Shown here in pieces: positions 1 to 8,465 of a stretch of DNA of 64,000 bases. A program made the position numbers and the translations under genes. Below the pieces are notes generated by a model. It ran no database searches and had not been told where the DNA came from. It was given only the letters and a program-made list of their open reading frames with translations. The DNA lies in NCBI RefSeq assembly GCF_003350475.1, contig NZ_QQAV01000010.1, positions 1 through 64,000 of the forward strand. The letters are read 5' to 3'. This stretch comes from Pseudacidovorax intermedius. GTDB taxonomy: Bacteria; Pseudomonadota; Gammaproteobacteria; Burkholderiales; Burkholderiaceae_C. Position 1 is the first letter of the stretch. Every line of letters begins with the position of its first letter.

Positions 1-77
1 TCGGTCATATCGGCGCTGCCGTTCACCTTGTAGCGCAGCAGCACCATCGTTTCTTCGCGAACGCCGGGCGCGGTCAT
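1..77 (-). CDS. N-terminus of an unrecognised protein, cut by the window edge
   Basis: Only the first 25 codons are present, starting at an ATG on the minus strand (75-77) and running off the left end. The visible protein begins MTAPGVREETMVLLRYKVNG. There is no signal peptide or membrane segment in this piece, and I do not recognise the family. It lies 13 bp downstream of the LOG-family gene on the same strand, so it is probably the next gene of the same operon. Confidence 0.5.
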   Translation of the reverse strand, partial: MTAPGVREETMVLLRYKVNGSADMT

Positions 78-90
78 GGGCCTGGGATGC

Positions 91-687
91 TCAGATGTTC
101 TGGGTGAGGAGCGGCGCGCGGCGGTCTGGAGGGGCCTGCTGCCGCAGTTTCTCAAGAAGGACATCCAGCTCGCTGCCCGATTCGATCAGGCCCATCTGCC
201 AGTCATTCATCAGCCCTGCACGGATGCTCTGGTCCACGAAAGCGAGCAGTCCGTCGTAGTAGCCCGCGACGTTGAGCAGGCCGATGGGCTTGTCGTGGTA
301 GCCCAACTGGCGCCACGTCCACATCTCGAAGAGTTCTTCGAAGGTGCCGATGCCGCCCGGCAGCGCAAGGAAGGCGTGTGCACGCGCGGCCATCATGGCC
401 TTGCGCTCGTGCATGGTGTCGACCACGTGCAGTTCGTCGCACAAGGTGTTGGCCAGTTCCTTGTCGACCAGCGCCTTGGGAATGATGCCGACCACGCGGC
501 CGCCCGCGACTCGCGTGGCCTCGGCGACGGCGCCCATCAGGCCTGTGCGTCCGCCGCCATAGACCAGTTGCCCACCGTTTGCGCCGATCCAGCGGCCCGT
601 GGCCTCGGCCGATTCCAGGTACTCGGGTCGCGTGCCGGGCCGGGAGCCGCAGTACACGCAGACGGAAAAGGAAGCGGGGTGATTCAT
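91..687 (-). CDS. LOG family protein (cytokinin riboside 5'-monophosphate phosphoribohydrolase-like)
   Basis: This 198-residue protein has the Rossmann-like LOG fold. A GGGRTGLMG loop lies near residue 45, and the family signature PGGIGTFEELFEMWTW lies near residues 110-125. LOG enzymes hydrolyse nucleoside 5'-monophosphates to free base and ribose 5-phosphate; some act in cytokinin production and others in nucleotide housekeeping. The sequence alone does not show which substrate is used here. The length is normal for the TIGR00730 family. It lies 18 bp downstream of dgkA and is probably co-transcribed with it. Confidence 0.9.
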   Translation of the reverse strand: MNHPASFSVCVYCGSRPGTRPEYLESAEATGRWIGANGGQLVYGGGRTGLMGAVAEATRVAGGRVVGIIPKALVDKELANTLCDELHVVDTMHERKAMMAARAHAFLALPGGIGTFEELFEMWTWRQLGYHDKPIGLLNVAGYYDGLLAFVDQSIRAGLMNDWQMGLIESGSELDVLLEKLRQQAPPDRRAPLLTQNI

Positions 688-705
688 GCGTGCGCGCCTT
701 CCTGG

Positions 706-1107
706 TCAGGCGAAGAAACGTTGCCAGAGCGCGGCAAGCCAGATGCCTCCTGCCAGGAGGCTTGTGAGGAAGACGGCGGCGCTGCCCATGTCCTTGGCAC
801 GCTTGGACAGGTCGTGCCATTCAGGACCGATGCGGTCGATAGCGGCCTCGACCGCGGTGTTGAGCAGTTCCACGATCATCACCAGAAGCACGCCGGCGAC
901 CAGAAGCGCCGTCTCGATCCAACTCTGCCCGACGATGAAGGCCAGCGGCAGGAGGACGATCGCGAGGCAGGCCTCCATCCTGAAGGCAGGCTCGCCCCAG
1001 CCTGCCTTCAGCCCATTGAGGGAGTAGAGGGTGGCATGCCAAAGACGGTCTAGACCCTTGCGCGCTTTCTGGGGATTGACATGCAGGGTGGGGTCAGGAG
1101 TGCTCAT
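706..1107 (-). CDS. dgkA: diacylglycerol kinase DgkA
   Basis: A 133-residue integral membrane kinase that phosphorylates diacylglycerol to phosphatidic acid for phospholipid recycling. Three hydrophobic segments are visible (about residues 41-58, 62-82 and 110-130). The family core is also present: residues reading ELLNTAVEAAIDRIG, then a KRAKDMGSAAV segment. The chosen ATG (1105-1107) shares an ATGA overlap with the stop codon of the upstream RDD gene, which indicates translational coupling. A longer in-frame reading upstream lacks family similarity. Confidence 0.93.
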   Translation of the reverse strand: MSTPDPTLHVNPQKARKGLDRLWHATLYSLNGLKAGWGEPAFRMEACLAIVLLPLAFIVGQSWIETALLVAGVLLVMIVELLNTAVEAAIDRIGPEWHDLSKRAKDMGSAAVFLTSLLAGGIWLAALWQRFFA

Positions 1108-1658
1108 CGGGGAATCGGCGAGGCATCGACGATGCGGGTGCCTGCCCATGCGTCGTGCCAGAACTGTTGTTGAGGGTGAAAACGTGCCAGCAGGGCCCAG
1201 ATGGCGACCCAGCCTGTCATCAGAACGAGCACTTCGCCGCCGCTCACCTTGAACGGGAGGGCATGGATGGCCGCCAACGGCGGCAGGAACCAGATCCAGC
1301 CGAGCAGGTAGCGGACCAGCGCGCGACCCTGGGTCAGGGGGCGTCCGCTCCGGTCCACCATGCGCAGCCTCCAGGTCTTCATCGCGAGTGTCTGGCCGCG
1401 GGACCAGAACACCGTGAAATAGATGCCGAACACGACGAAGAGAAAAGCCTGGAGGAGGGGGCGACGTGCATCCATGGCGTCACGCATCTGCCCCAGCGTA
1501 CTGAAGAGCCAGCCAGCCACGAACACGACGGCAAAAAGCAGCAGTCCCTCGTAGAGCCAGCAGGCCATCCGGCGCCAGATGCCTGGGGTGGCCACTGGCG
1601 TCGGTATGTCTTGGCGGGCTGGAGGAATGGAGGAAGCCGGGGTGTGCAACGAAGGCAT
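1104..1658 (-). CDS. RDD family membrane protein
   Basis: A 184-residue RDD-domain protein. Hydrophobic segments lie near residues 34-53, 70-90 and 125-160, and the RDD core reads LAMKTWRLRMVDRSGRPLT near residue 105. The function is unknown; some family members act in ion transport. The stop codon overlaps the dgkA start by 4 nt. It sits between the DUF3106 gene and dgkA in one minus-strand operon. The N-terminal 30 residues are Pro/Thr-rich, and the ATG at 1658 is the only good start. Confidence 0.85.
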   Translation of the reverse strand: MPSLHTPASSIPPARQDIPTPVATPGIWRRMACWLYEGLLLFAVVFVAGWLFSTLGQMRDAMDARRPLLQAFLFVVFGIYFTVFWSRGQTLAMKTWRLRMVDRSGRPLTQGRALVRYLLGWIWFLPPLAAIHALPFKVSGGEVLVLMTGWVAIWALLARFHPQQQFWHDAWAGTRIVDASPIPR

Positions 1659-1680
1659 GCCCTATTGTCGGGCACGCCGG

Positions 1681-2439
1681 CTAAGGCGCCGTGGCAGTCG
1701 GCTCGGCCGACGGCCGTCCCGTCATCAGGACGTTGCCCGCGTCCTGCCCCGTGGCGTCGCCGATCGGCGCGGCATTGGCAGCCTCCGGCCCGGGCGAGGG
1801 CGTGATCTGGATCCGCGGGCCGCCATGCGGCTGCTGAAAGGCGGTGGCGGGCACGGGAACCAGCTTGTCTGCCGGCACCGGCCGCGCTGCAGGAGCGGCA
1901 CCGATGCTGCGCCCACCCGCACTTTCCGCCAGTTTGCGTCGCTCCGCTTCGCTCAGGGCCTGATAGGCCTCCCATTTGGCCTTGAGCTGCTCGGCCGGCG
2001 CGAGATTGCGCACTTCGGCGAAATTGAGCCGAGCCAGCGCGCGCTGGCGCGGACTCAGCGCAGCCCAATCCGTCATGCGTTCATGCAACTTGGCCTGTTC
2101 TGCTGGCCCGATGTGGTCGAAGTTGCGGGACAGCGCGATCCATTTGCGGCGCTGGGCATCGCTCAGGGTGTTCCAGTGGGGTGCCAGGGGCGCAAGCGCC
2201 TGCTGCTGGGCCTTGGTGAGCGTGGTCCACCGCGGTCCACTGCGCGTTTGCGCTGCCGACTTGATCGATCCTGCGGCCGGGCCACTTTCGCCGGCATGCA
2301 CTGCAACCGAACCTGCCCCGACCGTCATGGCGGCCAGGATCAGCGCAACAATGTTGCGTTTCGGCAACATTTGACGGCCTTTGGCATGGTCGCCAGGCGA
2401 AAAACTCTTGTGGGAAGGCCGGGTCATATCGACCTCCAT
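1681..2439 (-). CDS. DUF3106 domain protein, probably exported
   Basis: A 252-residue protein beginning MEVDMTRPSHKSF. A hydrophobic export segment lies near residues 29-45, and the mature protein seems to start after an AVHAGE-type cleavage region. The DUF3106 core (about residues 68-155) is rich in Trp, Gln and Arg, with repeats of the form W..L...QR..... The C-terminus is Pro/Ala-rich and probably disordered. The start codon shares one base (TGATG) with the stop of the DUF3619 gene, which fixes this start over the longer frame. The role is unknown. Its position behind a sigma factor suggests a cell-envelope function, but that is inference. Confidence 0.82.
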   Translation of the reverse strand: MEVDMTRPSHKSFSPGDHAKGRQMLPKRNIVALILAAMTVGAGSVAVHAGESGPAAGSIKSAAQTRSGPRWTTLTKAQQQALAPLAPHWNTLSDAQRRKWIALSRNFDHIGPAEQAKLHERMTDWAALSPRQRALARLNFAEVRNLAPAEQLKAKWEAYQALSEAERRKLAESAGGRSIGAAPAARPVPADKLVPVPATAFQQPHGGPRIQITPSPGPEAANAAPIGDATGQDAGNVLMTGRPSAEPTATAP

Positions 2440-2861
2440 CACTGGTGCGCAGCGGCGGCGTTCGCCTTCAGGAACTGAGCAAAACCGGGGTCGGTATAGG
2501 CGGCGGGCGGGAGGTCGTCGGTCAGCAAGGCTGCATCGACCTCGGCCAGTTCGGCGGTACGGCGCTCTTCCTGGGTCAGACCGATGGTGAGCAGGCCAAT
2601 GGTCAGCAGCAGCAAGGGCACTACGGCCAGCGCGCGTTGCCACCAGCCCTGAAGGCCGAGCATGGCGCTGCCGCCGGTGTCGACCACGACGGCGTGGCCC
2701 ATTTCGCGCTTTTTCTGGGAAAGCGCCCGTGTGCGGGACGCTCGGAGGCGCTCGCTGATGTCGCGCGGCAGGTCGTCGGCACCGGCGCTCAGTCGAGCGG
2801 CGATGGCGCGGCCGAACAGGTCTTCCGGATTGGAGGAGGAGGTCATGCGTGTCGAAGTCAT
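2439..2861 (-). CDS. DUF3619 family protein, single-pass membrane, sigma-factor partner candidate
   Basis: A 140-residue protein with a cytoplasmic N-terminal half (about residues 1-72), one strong transmembrane segment (about 76-94, AVVPLLLLTIGLLTIGL) and a short outer tail ending in a ..PGFAQFLK motif. It overlaps the sigma-factor gene by 4 nt (ATGA) and the DUF3106 gene by 1 nt. This topology and gene order match anti-sigma factors, which are often encoded directly after their ECF sigma factor. No known anti-sigma domain is recognisable, so that role is inference. Confidence 0.85.
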   Translation of the reverse strand: MTSTRMTSSSNPEDLFGRAIAARLSAGADDLPRDISERLRASRTRALSQKKREMGHAVVVDTGGSAMLGLQGWWQRALAVVPLLLLTIGLLTIGLTQEERRTAELAEVDAALLTDDLPPAAYTDPGFAQFLKANAAAAHQ

Positions 2862-3427
2862 GGCGGCAGAAACCCCTTCGCCTTGAGGGCGCGGCTGAGT
2901 GCCTGGATGGCCCGGGAGCAGTGCGTCTTCACGCTGCCTTCTGAGCAGCCCATGGCGGCGGCTGTCTCGGACACATCCATCTCTTCCCAGTAACGCAACA
3001 GGAAAGCTTCTCGTTGACGAGTGGGAAGCGCCGCGATCTCCGCTTCGATCTGGTGGAAGACCTGGGTGCGGCGGGTGACATCCTCGGCGCTTTCGGTCTC
3101 GCGGGTGTCGAGGTCGCCGTTGAAACTGCCGAGCAGATCGAAATCGCCCGCGTCGTCGTCGCTCTCGAAGTCGCTGAGGTTCGAGAACAATGCCCGCCGC
3201 GTTTTCTGCCGCCGAAACCAGTCGAGGGTGCAGTTGGACAGGATCCGCTGGAACAGCATCGGCAACTCGGCCGGTGGCTTGTCGCCATAGTGTTCGGCCA
3301 GCTTCATCATGCTGTCCTGCACGATGTCTAGGGCCGCCTCTTCATCGCGAACGTGGTACAGCGAGCGCTTGAATGCACGCTTTTCGACGCTCTTGAGGAA
3401 ATCTGAGAGTTCTTGTTCGGTGGCCAA
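2858..3427 (-). CDS. ECF-type RNA polymerase sigma factor
   Basis: A 189-residue sigma-70 family factor. Region 2 (about residues 12-80) contains the DEEAALDIVQDSMMKLAEHYG and NCTLDWFRR helices. Region 4 (about 130-185) contains LPTRQREAFLLRYWEEMDVSETA followed by the helix-turn-helix CSEGSVKTHCSRAI. An acidic linker rich in Asp lies between them (about 87-110), longer than in most ECF factors. It heads the minus-strand operon through DUF3619, DUF3106, RDD, dgkA and the LOG gene, and lies divergent to ilvB across 290 bp. Confidence 0.93.
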   Translation of the reverse strand: MATEQELSDFLKSVEKRAFKRSLYHVRDEEAALDIVQDSMMKLAEHYGDKPPAELPMLFQRILSNCTLDWFRRQKTRRALFSNLSDFESDDDAGDFDLLGSFNGDLDTRETESAEDVTRRTQVFHQIEAEIAALPTRQREAFLLRYWEEMDVSETAAAMGCSEGSVKTHCSRAIQALSRALKAKGFLPP

Positions 3428-3537
3428 GCGCGAGGTTGCCGTAGGGCGAGGGAGGGGCGACTGCGGGGGCTATGGCGCGAACCTGTGACAAAGGCCCGCA
3501 GACAAACTCATGGATTATTGCATTGGCTGACAGGAGG

Positions 3538-3566
3538 CTGGCTTTTGTCCTGTCCGGTGTCATAAT
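3538..3566 (+). promoter_or_regulatory. candidate sigma-70 promoter of the ilv operon
   Basis: CTGGCT (3538-3543) is followed after exactly 17 bp by CATAAT (3561-3566), a 5/6 match to the -10 consensus. The predicted start near 3573 leaves a leader of about 145 nt before ilvB. The only structure noticed in the leader is a short GGCGG/CCGCC hairpin; there is no leucine/valine-rich leader peptide. The 290-bp region between the sigma factor and ilvB holds nothing else clear. Confidence 0.5.
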
Positions 3567-3717
3567 CGTTGGCTCGCAGTCAAAAGGCAAACGGGTCAAA
3601 GTCCGGCGGTTCACCTGTCCGCCCATGGTTTTGGCCTCAAGTCCTGGCGCGGCCCCACAAGGGCTGGCAAGGGGCACCCAAGGTTTTTCGTTCCCGAAAA
3701 CTCGGAAGGTTCATCAA

Positions 3718-5484
3718 ATGGAAATCTCCAAGGCCGAAACCGCCGCCGTCGCGGCTGGCCAACCTCAAGAACTCATGGGTTCTGAAGTGCTGATCAAGGC
3801 ACTGCAGGCCGAAGGGGTGAAGTACATCTGGGGCTATCCCGGTGGCGCCGTTCTCTACATCTACGACGCGCTCTACAAGCAGGACACCATCCAGCACGTG
3901 CTGGTGCGTCACGAGCAGGCCGCCGTGCATGCCGCCGACGGCTATGCTCGCGCCACCGGCGACGTAGGCGTGGCACTGGTCACCTCGGGCCCCGGCCTGA
4001 CGAATGCCGTCACCGGCATTGCGACGGCGTACATGGATTCGATCCCCATGGTGATCGTCGCTGGCCAGGTGCCGACGGCGGCCATCGGCCTGGACGCCTT
4101 CCAGGAGTGCGACACCGTGGGTATCACCCGGCCCATCGTCAAGCACAACTTCCTGGTCAAGGATCCCAAGGATCTGGCGATGACCATTAAGAAGGCCTTC
4201 CACATCGCCCGCAGCGGCCGGCCGGGCCCGGTGGTCGTGGACGTGCCCAAGGACGTGTCCTTCAAGAAGGTGGGCTACCACGGCTACCCGGACAAGGTCG
4301 AAATGCGCTCGTACAACCCGGTGCGCAAGGGCCATGGCGGTCAGATCCGCAAGGCGCTGCAACTGCTGCTGACAGCCAAGCGTCCCTACATCTATACCGG
4401 CGGCGGCGTGCTGCTGGGCAATGCCACCAACGAGCTGCGCACGCTGGTGGACATGCTGGGCTATCCGGTCACCAACACGCTGATGGGCCTCGGCGCCTAT
4501 CCTGCGAGCGACCGCAAGTTCCTGGGCATGTTGGGCATGCACGGCACCATCGAAGCCAACAACGCGATGCAGAACTGCGACGTGCTGCTGGCTGTGGGCG
4601 CGCGCTTCGACGACCGCGTGATTGGCAACCCCAAGCACTTCGCGCAGAACGAACGCAAGATCATCCACATCGACATCGACCCGTCGAGCATCTCCAAGCG
4701 GGTCAAGGTGGACGTGCCCATCGTCGGCGACGTGAAGGATGTGCTGACCGAGCTGATCTCCATGGTGCGCGAGAGTGGCACCAAGCGCGACGCCGGGGCC
4801 CTGGCCGACTGGTGGAAGACCATCGAAACCTGGCGCAGCCGCGATTGCCTGAAGTACGACCGCGACAACAAGGACGTGATCAAGCCCCAGTACGTCGTGG
4901 AGACCCTCTGGAACATGACCAAAGACGTCGAGGCCTATGTGTGCTCCGACGTGGGTCAGCACCAGATGTGGGCCGCGCAGTACTACCGCTTCGACGAGCC
5001 GCGGCGCTGGATCAATTCCGGCGGCCTGGGCACGATGGGCGTGGGCATTCCCTACGCCATGGGCATCAAGCTGGCCAAGCCGGAGGCGGAGGTCTTCACC
5101 ATCACCGGTGAAGGCTCGGTGCAGATGTGCATCCAGGAACTGTCGACCTGCCTGCAGTACAACACGCCGATCAAGATCTGCTCGCTCAACAACCGCTACC
5201 TGGGCATGGTGCGCCAGTGGCAGGAGATCGAATACTCCGGCCGCTACAGCCACAGCTACATGGACGCGTTGCCCAACTTCGTGAAGCTCGCTGAGGCCTA
5301 CGGCCACGTCGGCATGCTGATCGAGCGCCCGCAGGACGTCGAGCCCGCCCTGCGCGAGGCCCGCAAGCTCAAGGACCGCACCGTGTTCATGGACTTCCGC
5401 ACCGACCCCACCGAGAACGTGTTCCCGATGGTGCAGGCCGGCAAGGGCATCACCGAGATGCTGCTGGGCAGCGAAGACCTCTGA
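3718..5484 (+). CDS. ilvB: acetolactate synthase, large catalytic subunit
   Basis: This 588-residue ThDP enzyme condenses pyruvate with pyruvate or 2-ketobutyrate, the first common step of Ile/Val/Leu synthesis. The N-terminal ThDP-binding part has the catalytic glutamate in RHEQAAVHAADGYARATG (Glu66). The C-terminal part has ITGEGSVQMCIQEL...NN, matching the metal/ThDP GDG-type motif. The middle FAD-like domain contains GARFDDRV. The ATG at 3718 is preceded by GGAAGG; in-frame upstream codons lack family similarity. The small subunit gene follows 127 bp later. The name ilvI would be equally acceptable. Confidence 0.96.
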   Translation: MEISKAETAAVAAGQPQELMGSEVLIKALQAEGVKYIWGYPGGAVLYIYDALYKQDTIQHVLVRHEQAAVHAADGYARATGDVGVALVTSGPGLTNAVTGIATAYMDSIPMVIVAGQVPTAAIGLDAFQECDTVGITRPIVKHNFLVKDPKDLAMTIKKAFHIARSGRPGPVVVDVPKDVSFKKVGYHGYPDKVEMRSYNPVRKGHGGQIRKALQLLLTAKRPYIYTGGGVLLGNATNELRTLVDMLGYPVTNTLMGLGAYPASDRKFLGMLGMHGTIEANNAMQNCDVLLAVGARFDDRVIGNPKHFAQNERKIIHIDIDPSSISKRVKVDVPIVGDVKDVLTELISMVRESGTKRDAGALADWWKTIETWRSRDCLKYDRDNKDVIKPQYVVETLWNMTKDVEAYVCSDVGQHQMWAAQYYRFDEPRRWINSGGLGTMGVGIPYAMGIKLAKPEAEVFTITGEGSVQMCIQELSTCLQYNTPIKICSLNNRYLGMVRQWQEIEYSGRYSHSYMDALPNFVKLAEAYGHVGMLIERPQDVEPALREARKLKDRTVFMDFRTDPTENVFPMVQAGKGITEMLLGSEDL

Positions 5485-5489
5485 CGCAC

Positions 5490-5511
5490 CCGGCGCCGCC
5501 GGCGGCGCCGG
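5490..5511. repeat. 22-nt perfect GC palindrome between ilvB and ilvH
   Basis: Six bases after the ilvB stop lies a perfect 11+11 palindrome made only of G and C (5490-5511), followed by a pyrimidine-rich stretch (CTTCTTCTCCCTTTCTTCC). It can form a strong hairpin. With no clean T-run it is more likely a partial terminator or a 3'-end stabiliser that tunes large:small subunit ratio; this role is inference. Confidence 0.6.
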
Positions 5512-5611
5512 CTGGCGCCTTCTTCTCCCTTTCTTCCAGACGAATCTATTGCCCGCCAAGCCTGCGCATTACCGTGCGCAGGGGAGGGCGGCGAAAAGAG
5601 GAATCGACACC

Positions 5612-6103
5612 ATGAAGCACATCATTGCCGTGCTGCTCGAGAACGAGCCCGGCGCACTCTCCCGCGTGGTGGGCCTGTTCTCGGCCCGCGGCTACAACAT
5701 CGAGTCGCTGACGGTCGCCCCCACCGAAGACCCGAGTTTGTCGCGCATGACCATCCAGACCCAGGGTTCGGACGACGTGATCGAGCAGATCACCAAGCAC
5801 CTCAACCGCCTCATTGAGGTGGTCAAGGTGGTCGACCTGACCGAAGGCGCCTACACCGAGCGCGAGCTCATGATGGTGAAGGTGCGCGCCGTGGGCAAGG
5901 AACGCGAGGAGATGAAGCGCATGGCCGACATCTTCCGTGGCCGCATCATCGACGTGACCGACAAGAGCTACACCATCGAGCTCACCGGCGACCACGGCAA
6001 GAACGACGCCTTCCTCGACGCCATCGACCGCAGCGCCATCCTCGAGACGGTGCGAACGGGCCCGAGCGGCATCGGGCGTGGCGAACGCATCCTGCGCGTG
6101 TGA
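5612..6103 (+). CDS. ilvH: acetolactate synthase, regulatory small subunit
   Basis: A 163-residue regulatory subunit. The N-terminal ACT domain (about residues 1-77) starts MKHIIAVLLENEPGALSRVV and contains the GYNIESLTV strand typical of valine-sensing subunits. The C-terminal ACT-like half contains LTGDHGKNDAFLDAI. It activates the IlvB subunit and gives feedback inhibition by valine. The ATG at 5612 has an AAGAGGAA ribosome binding site. Upstream in-frame codons are ignored because all family members begin at this MKHII. Confidence 0.96.
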   Translation: MKHIIAVLLENEPGALSRVVGLFSARGYNIESLTVAPTEDPSLSRMTIQTQGSDDVIEQITKHLNRLIEVVKVVDLTEGAYTERELMMVKVRAVGKEREEMKRMADIFRGRIIDVTDKSYTIELTGDHGKNDAFLDAIDRSAILETVRTGPSGIGRGERILRV

Positions 6104-6133
6104 CGAGATCGGGGCTCGGTCCTTGCCCGTCCG

Positions 6134-7271
<1,138 letters not shown>

Positions 7272-7311
7272 TCGGCCTTGCGCGGGGCTTCGGCCCCCGC
7301 TGCCGATCCAG

Positions 7312-7340
7312 AGGCCACCGCCTGCGGTGGCCTTTTTCTT
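7312..7340 (+). terminator. rho-independent terminator after ilvC
   Basis: A perfect 10-bp stem, AGGCCACCGC/GCGGTGGCCT with a 2-nt spacer (7312-7333), runs directly into TTTTCTT. It sits 40 bp after the ilvC stop and separates the ilv genes from pssA. Confidence 0.92.
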
Positions 7341-7341
7341 G

Positions 7342-7383
7342 CCTGCGCGGGCGGGGCGGCCGATGTCCCTGCGCGGGCGGGGC
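7342..7383. repeat. two-copy direct repeat before pssA
   Basis: CCTGCGCGGGCGGGGC occurs at 7342-7357 and again at 7368-7383, a 16-nt perfect direct repeat with a 26-bp period. It lies just after the ilvC terminator, in the presumed promoter region of pssA. No function is evident. Confidence 0.6.
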
Positions 7384-7450
7384 CGGGGGCAGTGTGCCCG
7401 GCACCTTTGACTACACTGCCGTGTTTCCCGGTAGGCCGGAGGCCGAATTC

Positions 7451-8275
7451 ATGCACGACCACTCCCCCTTGAACGACGCGCCGATCCGCAAGCGCCGCAA
7501 GGGCATCTACGTACTACCCAACCTGGTCACGCTGGCGGCGCTGTTCGGTGGCTTCTATGCCATCGTCATGGCGATGAATGGCCGCTTCGACCTGGCGACG
7601 GTAGGCGTGTTCTGCGCCATGGTGCTCGACAGCCTTGACGGCCGCGTGGCCCGCATGACGCACACCCAGAGCGCCTTTGGCGAGCAGATGGATTCGCTGG
7701 CCGACATGGTGTCCTTCGGCGCGGCGCCCGCGCTCATCGCCTATGAATGGTCGCTCAAAGGCCTCGGCCGCTGGGGCTGGATCGCCGCCTTCGTGTACTG
7801 CGCTTGTGCTGCGCTGCGCCTGGCGCGCTTCAACGTCAACACCGGCGTGGTCGACAAGCGATGGTTCCAGGGCCTGCCTTCGCCGGCCGCCGCCGCGCTC
7901 GTGGCCGGCTTCATCTGGCTGATGACCGATTGGGGACGTCGGGGTGCCGATGTCTGGTATCTGAGCTGGACGCAGATCACCTGGATCACCTTCTTCTTCA
8001 CGCTCTATGCTGGCCTGTCGATGGTGACCAATGCGCCGTTTTACAGCTTCAAGGACATGCAGATCCGCAAGAGCGTGCCCTTCGCCACCCTGGTGCTGAT
8101 CGCGCTTGGCATCGCGGTGATCAACATCCATCCGCCCACCGTGCTGTTCTGCCTCTTCGTGCTCTATGGCCTGAGTGGCTACGCGATCTATGCATGGCGC
8201 AAGGCCAAAGGCCAACCGGTGAGCATGATCAGCATTTCCACCGACGAGCCCGACGAGCGTGGGTTGCACGAATGA
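7451..8275 (+). CDS. pssA: CDP-diacylglycerol-serine O-phosphatidyltransferase
   Basis: A 274-residue integral membrane enzyme making phosphatidylserine, the precursor of phosphatidylethanolamine. The CDP-alcohol phosphotransferase signature D-G-x2-A-R-x8-G-x3-D-x3-D is complete: LDGRVARMTHTQSAFGEQMD followed by SLAD (about residues 65-88). Several transmembrane segments follow (residues about 30-50, 95-125, 140-160, 175-195, 210-255). ATG 7451 was chosen because the basic N-terminus RKRRKGIYVLPN is typical. This gene follows ilvC and precedes leuA, a gene order I recall as common in Burkholderiales. Confidence 0.95.
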   Translation: MHDHSPLNDAPIRKRRKGIYVLPNLVTLAALFGGFYAIVMAMNGRFDLATVGVFCAMVLDSLDGRVARMTHTQSAFGEQMDSLADMVSFGAAPALIAYEWSLKGLGRWGWIAAFVYCACAALRLARFNVNTGVVDKRWFQGLPSPAAAALVAGFIWLMTDWGRRGADVWYLSWTQITWITFFFTLYAGLSMVTNAPFYSFKDMQIRKSVPFATLVLIALGIAVINIHPPTVLFCLFVLYGLSGYAIYAWRKAKGQPVSMISISTDEPDERGLHE

Positions 8276-8304
8276 TCGGGCCCTGTGTTAGAGTCGGAGC
8301 CCTC

Positions 8305-8361
8305 ATGAACGTTTTTGCCCTGGCCCTACTACTGATCTCCCCCGACGGGCGGAGAAGGTAA
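8305..8361 (+). CDS. leuL: leucine-rich leader peptide of the leuA attenuator
   Basis: An 18-codon reading frame encodes [18 protein letters not shown] and stops at TAA. A GGAG ribosome binding site lies at 8296-8299, five bases before ATG. Four leucine codons occur in five positions (CTG GCC CTA CTA CTG), and two are CTA, which is very rare in DNA of this composition. A perfect terminator hairpin starts 26 nt after the stop and leuA begins 49 nt after that hairpin. This is the classic layout of translation-coupled attenuation: slow decoding of Leu codons when leucine is scarce would favour readthrough. The symbol is by analogy with enterobacterial leuL. Confidence 0.8.
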   Translation: MNVFALALLLISPDGRRR

Positions 8362-8387
8362 AGGCGCACGCGCAAAACACCCTCGAC

Positions 8388-8420
8388 ACGGCCCGTTTGC
8401 ACCAGCAACGGGCCGTTTGT
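8388..8420 (+). terminator. attenuator-type terminator upstream of leuA
   Basis: ACGGCCCGTT (8388-8397) and AACGGGCCGT (8407-8416) form a perfect 10-bp stem around a 9-nt loop, followed by TTGT. The T-run is short but the stem is strong. Placed between the leucine-rich leader peptide and leuA, it is best read as the conditional terminator of a leucine attenuator. Confidence 0.8.
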
Positions 8421-8465
8421 CTATGGGGTTGCTGGTCGGTTCCAACCTCTTGCAGAGAAATCGAC

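Noticed and set aside
3625-3717. Alternative ATG at 3625 in frame with ilvB as a leader or longer start
   Set aside because: No ribosome binding site and no family similarity before MEISK; GGAAGG supports 3718.
3637-5559. 640-residue minus-strand open frame opposite ilvB
   Set aside because: Shadow of the plus-strand acetolactate synthase gene; no family similarity and no ribosome binding site.
8264-8294. TTGCAC ... TAGAGT promoter directly before the leu leader peptide
   Set aside because: A start at this box would fall inside the leader's own ribosome binding site, and the spacing is 19 bp; the real promoter must be further upstream.
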